Positions 6,504-10,917 of a DNA stretch of 10,917 bases are shown here, in pieces. The notes under the pieces are model-generated. The model searched no databases. It saw nothing but the letters and a program-made list of their open reading frames with translations, and was not told the origin of the DNA. The first letter of the stretch is position 1. The number at the start of each line of letters is the position of its first letter. Location of the stretch: positions 1 to 10,917 of the forward strand of contig CAZKFT010000055.1 in the NCBI GenBank assembly GCA_964552205.1, given 5' to 3'. Source of the DNA: JAIVGZ01 sp964552205. GTDB lineage: Bacteria > Pseudomonadota > Gammaproteobacteria > Natronospirales > JAIVGZ01. A program made the position numbers and the translations under genes.

Positions 6504-7037
6504 TTACTGCAGAATGGGCCCATCCCGCCGGCGCTTGGCCGTGAAACTTTCCAAAATCCGGCTTCTGGACCGTTTCATCGACCCGCACCAGTGTTTCCGC
6601 TCATCCACATCCTTGGGCATGGGACCCAGCTTGTTACGGGCGGTGCAGAAGCGGTCGTAGGCTTTGAGCAAGTCCCGCTCCTGCCGCAACAGCATCTCCA
6701 TCATGATCGCGTCATCCAGGTACCCGATGACGGGCACATGATCCGGGATGAGGTCTTCCGGGTCGCTGAAGTAGACCAGCGCTTTCAACACTTCCACCCG
6801 ATACCGCGACGGCAACGCCCAGGCTTCGTCCTCCAGCATGGTCACCAGACGCTGTACCTGTTTGATGCGGTCGCGGATATAGGACGGTGCGTTTCCGAGG
6901 TGCATCTGGTCCAACGCTTGGCGCGCCGCCTCGATGAGATCTTCTTCATCGGCGGAGCGGACGGCATCTCGTGCACGCGCCAACGCGCGCTTCAGATTGG
7001 CAATATCATCTGGCGCGAGGTCAAAGACGATTTTCAT
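6504..7037 (-). CDS. DUF1232 / YkvA-domain protein
   Basis: The 177-residue product carries the DUF1232 (YkvA) signature at about residues 85-112: ALVYFSDPEDLIPDHVPVIGYLDDAIM, the LIPD-x-PVIGYLDD core being diagnostic. Residues 10-75 are charged and helical (RALARARDAV, EEDLIEAARQALDQM). The C terminus is basic (MKRSRSRI, AKRRR). DUF1232 proteins are often membrane-associated, but their function is unknown; here the hydrophobic segment is short. The ATG at 7035-7037 overlaps the upstream TGA as ATGA, which with the normal N terminus favours it over an in-frame ATG at 7088. It is last in the glmU-glmS cluster, with no clear terminator after it. Confidence 0.85.
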   Translation of the reverse strand: MKIVFDLAPDDIANLKRALARARDAVRSADEEDLIEAARQALDQMHLGNAPSYIRDRIKQVQRLVTMLEDEAWALPSRYRVEVLKALVYFSDPEDLIPDHVPVIGYLDDAIMMEMLLRQERDLLKAYDRFCTARNKLGPMPKDVDERKHWCGSMKRSRSRILESFTAKRRRDGPILQ

Positions 7038-7609
7038 CGTTGCCAGGCCGAGCGAACCTGACGCAGATGCAAACGCGCGGCCGGCCATGGGTCCCGCGTG
7101 ACATTCGGCTGACTGACAGCGGCACGCAAATAATCTACGGCCTCAAAGTAATAGGTCCCCGGAAGTCTCGGCCAGTTGGCAAACCCCGCCGCACAGGTGG
7201 TGCCCTCGGAACCGCGCACCTGAATCATCAGCGGCTTCTGTTCGCTCCGCAGCTCCGGACGCTCCTCGCTGAAGTTCCTGATCTCCGCAATCATCACCGA
7301 GGAGGCCTGCCGCAACAGTCGCAGATCCACGTCGTTACTCACGCGGCGATGACTCTCCGTCACGGTCACGGTGTAATCAGCGGCGGCGACCTCCAGCGTG
7401 TCTGCTTGCAGCTGGGGGAGCGACTCCCCACCCTCTCGCACGATGGACAATTGCCAGGTGCCATCCCAGAACGGACCGTAGGTGATGCGCAATTCCACGC
7501 CAGGCGGGAGCTCCGAATCACAGCTCAAATCGTCAATTGAGATGGCTGACACGGCTGGAGAGGCCGTGAATATGAGTAGAGTTAAACCAATTGCTGCTTT
7601 TTTGTTCAT
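7034..7609 (-). CDS. Predicted exported protein, function unknown
   Basis: The 191-residue product starts MNKKAAIGLTLLIFTASPAVSA, a clear Sec signal peptide: a Lys-Lys n-region, a hydrophobic core and probable cleavage after Ala22. The lack of a cysteine at the cleavage site argues against a lipoprotein. The mature part has two cysteines, Cys30 and Cys139, which could form a disulfide after export. No family is recognised. It is rich in short beta-like runs (VELRITYG, WQLSIVRE, DYTVTVTE), so a small periplasmic beta-rich domain is plausible. The ATG at 7607-7609 overlaps the glmS stop as TGATG; a GTG one codon upstream is also possible. The stop overlaps the DUF1232 start as ATGA, so all three genes appear translationally coupled. 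Confidence 0.82.
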   Translation of the reverse strand: MNKKAAIGLTLLIFTASPAVSAISIDDLSCDSELPPGVELRITYGPFWDGTWQLSIVREGGESLPQLQADTLEVAAADYTVTVTESHRRVSNDVDLRLLRQASSVMIAEIRNFSEERPELRSEQKPLMIQVRGSEGTTCAAGFANWPRLPGTYYFEAVDYLRAAVSQPNVTRDPWPAARLHLRQVRSAWQR

Positions 7610-9444
7610 CACTCCACGGTAACCGATTTCGCCAGGTTGCGCGGCTGGTCGACATCCGTACCTCGCAACACAGCCACATGATAGGACAAGAGCTGCAGCG
7701 GAATGGTGTACACCATAGGTGCTTGGAGAGGCTCAACATGCTCCGGCATGCGCATCACCTCGATGCCGTCACCAGACCGGAACCCGGTGTGCGGGTCGGC
7801 GAAGACGAAGAGCTTGCCGCCACGCGCACGCACTTCCTGCAAGTTGGACTTGAGCTTCTCCAACAACTCGTCGTTCGGGGCGACGGCGATGACCGGCATG
7901 TCTTCGTTCACCAGCGCCAGGGGACCGTGCTTGAGCTCACCGGCGGCATACGCCTCGGCATGGATGTAGGAAATCTCCTTCATCTTCAGCGCACCTTCCA
8001 TCGCCACCGGATAGGACGGGCCGCGCCCAAGGAAGAGGGCGTGGTTGCGTGGAACAAAGTGCTGAGCCCATTCCCGAATCTGCTCGTCCAGCTTCAGGGC
8101 TTGGTCCACCATTTCCGGAACATGCAGCAACTGGCGCACGCAACTCGCGATCAGCGCGTCGTCGCAACCGCGTCGCTTGGCCAAGGCAAGGCAGAACAGG
8201 TTGAGCGCCGCCAACTGCGTGGTGAATGCCTTGGTGCTGGCTACGCTCACTTCCGGCCCAGCGCGTGTCATCAGCACCAGATCCGCTTCCCGCACCACCG
8301 ATGACTCAGGGACATTGCAGATGGCCGCCGTGGCGACATAGCCAAGCTTCCGGGCTTCGCGCATGGCGGCGAGGGTGTCGGCAGTTTCGCCGGATTGCGA
8401 AATCGCGAGGAAGAGGGTGCCGGGGGGAACAACCGGTTTGCGGTAACGGTATTCGCTCGCGACCTCGACCATGCACGGCACCTGGGCGATGCTTTCGAAG
8501 GCATAGCGCGCCACAAGACCGGCGTGATAGCTGGTGCCGCAGGCAATGATATGTATCTGGGACACCTGCGGGAGAATCTCGGCGGCTCGCGGGCCCAAAG
8601 TGGGTTCCAGCACATGGTCGGCCGCGAGTCGTTCGGACAGGGTATCGGCGATGGCGCGCGGTTGCTCATGGATTTCCTTGAGCATGAAATGCGGGTAGTC
8701 GCCTTTTTCCACCCCCGCAGCCGAAAGCGAGGACTCATGGATCTTGCGCTCGACCACCGCCCCGCTCGCGTCAAAAATCGTCACGCCCTCGCGGCGGATA
8801 TCGGCAACATCGCCTTCTTCCAGAAATTGGAAGCGGCGCGTCACCGGGAGCAGGGCCTGCACATCCGAGGCCACGAAGTTCTCGCCTTCACCCAGGCCGA
8901 CCACCAAGGGACTCGCGATGCGTGCCACGAGGACACGGTCCGGCTGTTCGGTGTCGATGACCACGATGGCGTAGGCTCCGTGGAACTGGGCGACGGAAGC
9001 CTGGACGGCCTCACGCAAGTCCATTCCCGCAGTCACGAAACTGTGGATCAGGTGGCCGATGACCTCCGAGTCGGTTTCCGACTTGAAGACATAGCCCTTG
9101 GCCGTCAGCTCGGTCTTGATGGCCTCGAAGTTCTCGATGATGCCGTTATGGATGACAGCGATACGCTCACCCGAGACATGGGGGTGGGCGTTGGCTTCGG
9201 TGACGCCACCGTGGGTGGCCCAGCGGGAGTGGGCGACGCCGATGACGCCGGCCACAGCTTCCTGTTCGACCTTCTCGGCCAGTTTCACCACTTTGCCCAC
9301 CGAGCGCCTCAGCGCCAGCGTGCCATCGTCCTGAAGCACCGCTACCCCGGTGGAGTCGTAACCCCGGTACTCCAGGCGACGCAGCCCCTCCATAAGGATG
9401 GGCACGATGTCCCTGTCGGCGATGGCGCCTACGATTCCGCACAT
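7609..9444 (-). CDS. glmS: Glutamine--fructose-6-phosphate aminotransferase (isomerizing)
   Basis: The 611-residue cytoplasmic enzyme makes glucosamine-6-phosphate from fructose-6-phosphate and glutamine, the first step towards UDP-GlcNAc. MCGIVGAI places the nucleophilic cysteine directly after the initiator Met, fixing the start at 9442-9444; the frame runs on upstream to 9483, but that stretch is repeat sequence. The start has AAGGAG (9452-9457) 7 nt away. Domains in order are: glutaminase (2 to about 225, with SRWATHGGVTEANAHPH and HNGIIENF), first SIS domain (CGTSYHAG, SQSGETADT) and second SIS domain (GRGPSYPVAMEGALKMKE, AGELKHGPLAL). The protein ends in AKSVTVE with the conserved Lys606. 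Length matches E. coli (609). It lies 45 nt after glmU, and the gap holds a REP-like hairpin. No glmS ribozyme is present. Confidence 0.98.
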   Translation of the reverse strand: MCGIVGAIADRDIVPILMEGLRRLEYRGYDSTGVAVLQDDGTLALRRSVGKVVKLAEKVEQEAVAGVIGVAHSRWATHGGVTEANAHPHVSGERIAVIHNGIIENFEAIKTELTAKGYVFKSETDSEVIGHLIHSFVTAGMDLREAVQASVAQFHGAYAIVVIDTEQPDRVLVARIASPLVVGLGEGENFVASDVQALLPVTRRFQFLEEGDVADIRREGVTIFDASGAVVERKIHESSLSAAGVEKGDYPHFMLKEIHEQPRAIADTLSERLAADHVLEPTLGPRAAEILPQVSQIHIIACGTSYHAGLVARYAFESIAQVPCMVEVASEYRYRKPVVPPGTLFLAISQSGETADTLAAMREARKLGYVATAAICNVPESSVVREADLVLMTRAGPEVSVASTKAFTTQLAALNLFCLALAKRRGCDDALIASCVRQLLHVPEMVDQALKLDEQIREWAQHFVPRNHALFLGRGPSYPVAMEGALKMKEISYIHAEAYAAGELKHGPLALVNEDMPVIAVAPNDELLEKLKSNLQEVRARGGKLFVFADPHTGFRSGDGIEVMRMPEHVEPLQAPMVYTIPLQLLSYHVAVLRGTDVDQPRNLAKSVTVE

Positions 9445-9460
9445 CTTGTGGCTCCTTTCC

Positions 9461-9487
9461 CTGCGCGGACCACAGGTCCGCACCTAC
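9461..9487 (-). repeat. REP-like element between glmU and glmS
   Basis: Read on the minus strand: head gtaggt, stem GCGGACC, loop tgt, stem GGTCCGC, tail gcag. It has the head-stem-loop geometry of the other copies but diverged inner stem pairs and tail. Upstream bases gaccgtagg are shared with the copy at 5825. It fills most of the 45-nt gap, starting 2 nt after the glmU stop and ending 3 nt before the glmS ribosome-binding region. Confidence 0.75.
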
Positions 9488-9489
9488 GG

Positions 9490-10851
9490 TCATTGTTTCT
9501 TCTGTGGTCGCTTCCAACCCGCGATGGTGGCCTGCTTGGCCCGCGTCAGCGTGAGCTCGCCGGCGGGGGCATCCTTGGTCACCACCGAGCCTGCGCCGAT
9601 GGTCGCGCCGTCGCCAATCACGACCGGGGCTACCAGCGATGAGTTCGAACCGATGAAGGCATCCGAACCGATGGTGGTCAGGTGCTTGTTCGCGCCGTCG
9701 TAATTGCAAGTGATGGTGCCCGCACCCACATTCGCGCGCGCGCCAACGATGGCATCGCCGACATAGCTCAAGTGATTCACTTTGGCGCCGGTGTGCAATT
9801 CCGCCTTTTTGAGTTCCACGAAATTACCGACATGCGCCTGGTCGCCGATGACCGACTCCGGACGGATGCGCGCAAACGGCCCGATGCGACACGCGCGGCC
9901 AATCTTCGCACCTTCAATCACTGTGTTCGCAGCAATGACCGTACCGGCACCAACATCCGCGTTGCGAAGAAAGCAGTTTGGCCCGACGACGACACCATCC
10001 CCCAGGTTCACTTCACCTTCGAGCACGATATTCACATCCAGGGAGACATCCTTGCCGCAGGTCAGGCGTCCTCTCAGGTCGAAACGCGCCGGGTCCATCA
10101 GCGTAACGCCACCTTCCAGCAGCGCATCCGCTTGCGCGCGCTGTAGCAAGCGCTCCATCACCGCCAACTGGCGCTTGTCGTTGATGCCGGAGACCTCGGC
10201 GTCACTTGCGGCTTTGACAGCTGCAACGCCCGTACCGTCTTTGGCAGCCATGCCGATGACATCGGTGAGATAAAACTCGCCTTGGGAATTGTCATCGCGC
10301 AAATCATCCAACCAGATACGCAAGCGCTCCGCGGGCAACACCATGATGCCGGTGTTGATCTCGGTGACATGCCGCTCTGCCTCGGTGGCATCCTTCTGTT
10401 CGACGATGCGTTTCACGCGTCCCGCACCATCGCGAAGCACGCGCCCGTAACCCGTCGGGTCCTTGAGGTCCACGGTGAGCAGCGCGGCGCCCTTGTCGGC
10501 GCTGTCCAGCAATGCGCTCAGGGTTGCGGGCCGCACCAGCGGTACATCGCCGCACAAGACCAACACCTGGTGCTCATCCGGGATGCCGGGCATGGCCTGC
10601 TTCACCGCATGACCGGTGCCAAGCTGCTGGTCCTGGAGAACCCACTGCAGGTCGGTGTCCGGGAATGCCGCCTTCACCTGCTCGCCCCCATGGCCGTACA
10701 CCACACGGATGGACACCGGCTTGAGGGCGCGGGCGGCGGTGATGACATGGGCGAGGAGGGGCTGCCCGGCAAGGGGCTGCAGGACCTTGGGCAGCGCGGA
10801 ATTCATGCGCTTGCCCTGGCCCGCGGCGAGGATGATGACTGTCAGTGACAT
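9490..10851 (-). CDS. glmU: Bifunctional GlcN-1-P acetyltransferase / GlcNAc-1-P uridylyltransferase
   Basis: The 453-residue cytoplasmic enzyme acetylates glucosamine-1-phosphate and then transfers UMP to give UDP-GlcNAc for peptidoglycan and LPS. The N-terminal uridylyltransferase shows LAAGQGKRMNSALPKVL (Arg15, Lys22), QLGTGHA (76-82) and LCGDVPL with the metal-binding Asp102. The C-terminal left-handed beta-helix (about 250-440) has hexapeptide repeats (IGDGAT, IGAGSV). His360 in NHLSYVGDA aligns with the acetyltransferase catalytic histidine (His363 in E. coli), and CNYDG follows. Length is near the E. coli 456. The ATG at 10849-10851 gives the standard N terminus. glmS follows it. In many gammaproteobacteria the atp operon lies upstream, but that is outside this window. 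Confidence 0.98.
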   Translation of the reverse strand: MSLTVIILAAGQGKRMNSALPKVLQPLAGQPLLAHVITAARALKPVSIRVVYGHGGEQVKAAFPDTDLQWVLQDQQLGTGHAVKQAMPGIPDEHQVLVLCGDVPLVRPATLSALLDSADKGAALLTVDLKDPTGYGRVLRDGAGRVKRIVEQKDATEAERHVTEINTGIMVLPAERLRIWLDDLRDDNSQGEFYLTDVIGMAAKDGTGVAAVKAASDAEVSGINDKRQLAVMERLLQRAQADALLEGGVTLMDPARFDLRGRLTCGKDVSLDVNIVLEGEVNLGDGVVVGPNCFLRNADVGAGTVIAANTVIEGAKIGRACRIGPFARIRPESVIGDQAHVGNFVELKKAELHTGAKVNHLSYVGDAIVGARANVGAGTITCNYDGANKHLTTIGSDAFIGSNSSLVAPVVIGDGATIGAGSVVTKDAPAGELTLTRAKQATIAGWKRPQKKQ

Positions 10852-10857
10852 GCGCCT

Positions 10858-10863
10858 ATTCTA
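10858..10863 (-). promoter_or_regulatory. Possible -10 box just upstream of glmU
   Basis: TAGAAT on the minus strand, within cgggTAGAAT, equals the -10 context of the promoter at 6396-6401. It ends only 6 nt before the glmU ATG and has no good -35 at normal spacing. If used, the glmU message would be nearly leaderless. The only Shine-Dalgarno-like sequence is a weak AGG 4 nt from the start. Confidence 0.3.
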
Positions 10864-10898
10864 CCCGCCCGCCCCGCCGAACGGACACTCCGTATCAG

Positions 10899-10910
10899 GC
10901 CCAATTGGGC
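10899..10910. repeat. 12-bp perfect palindrome upstream of glmU
   Basis: GCCCAATTGGGC is self-complementary and lies about 47 nt before the glmU start, at the window edge. It could be an operator, part of a terminator of an upstream gene, or chance; the sequence beyond is not available. Confidence 0.3.
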
Positions 10911-10917
10911 TGCTGGC

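Noticed and set aside
7591..8304. 237-codon plus-strand open frame
   Set aside because: Antisense to the C-terminal half of glmS; His/Arg/Gln-rich composition typical of shadow frames.
9445..9483. 13-residue N-terminal extension of glmS
   Set aside because: GlmS needs Cys directly after the initiator Met as its glutaminase nucleophile, and the extension is only translated REP sequence.
9445..9489. glmS ribozyme/riboswitch
   Set aside because: The gap is 45 nt and consists of a REP hairpin and a ribosome-binding site, too short for the ribozyme, which is a Gram-positive feature.
8395..9642. 415-codon plus-strand open frame
   Set aside because: It runs antisense to glmS and into glmU, both certain genes. 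There is no recognisable domain and no ribosome-binding site.

Overview
The window is about 10.9 kb of GC-rich chromosomal DNA. It looks like a gammaproteobacterium of the Pseudomonas/Xanthomonas/Ectothiorhodospira sort. The evidence is a close oligopeptidase A (PrlC) homologue, a GlmU-GlmS gene pair, an NADPH-type glutathione reductase, and small palindromic repeats headed by GTAG/GTGG, like the REP sequences of Pseudomonas and Stenotrophomonas. The sequence alone does not fix the genus. I see no CRISPR array, tRNA, rRNA, complete transposon or prophage gene.

Left part: glutathione reductase (gorA, minus strand, 41-1387) is divergent from a tightly packed plus-strand cluster. That cluster is lemA (1431-2003), a GIDE-domain membrane protein with a canonical EF-hand loop (2007-2957), prlC/opdA (2971-5049) and exonuclease III (5049-5813). 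Gaps are 3 nt, 13 nt and a 1-nt TGATG overlap, so one transcript is likely. The 43-nt gap between gorA and lemA holds overlapping, oppositely directed -10-like boxes.

Middle: the xth gene converges on a small minus-strand gene for a basic, cysteine-containing protein (6029-6283). That gene has a good sigma70-type promoter (6396-6424) and a textbook intrinsic terminator (5979-6009). Between the two gene ends lies an inverted pair of REP elements (a REPIN) with an extra central hairpin.

Right part (minus strand): glmU (9490-10851), glmS (7609-9444), a predicted exported protein (7034-7609) and a DUF1232/YkvA-domain protein (6504-7037). The last three are linked by a TGATG and an ATGA overlap. 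GlmS makes glucosamine-6-phosphate and GlmU turns glucosamine-1-phosphate into UDP-GlcNAc. Both feed peptidoglycan and LPS synthesis; the intervening GlmM is not in the window.

The most notable structure is a four-member family of 26-27 nt REP-like elements. All share a GTRG head, a 7-bp stem beginning GCGG and a 3-nt loop, with compensated changes in the stems. Two form the REPIN after xth, one sits between glmU and glmS, and one is inside the prlC coding sequence, where it encodes an in-frame Gly/Ser/Pro-rich loop. The second notable item is the LemA-linked GIDE protein with an embedded EF-hand. The rest looks like ordinary housekeeping sequence.
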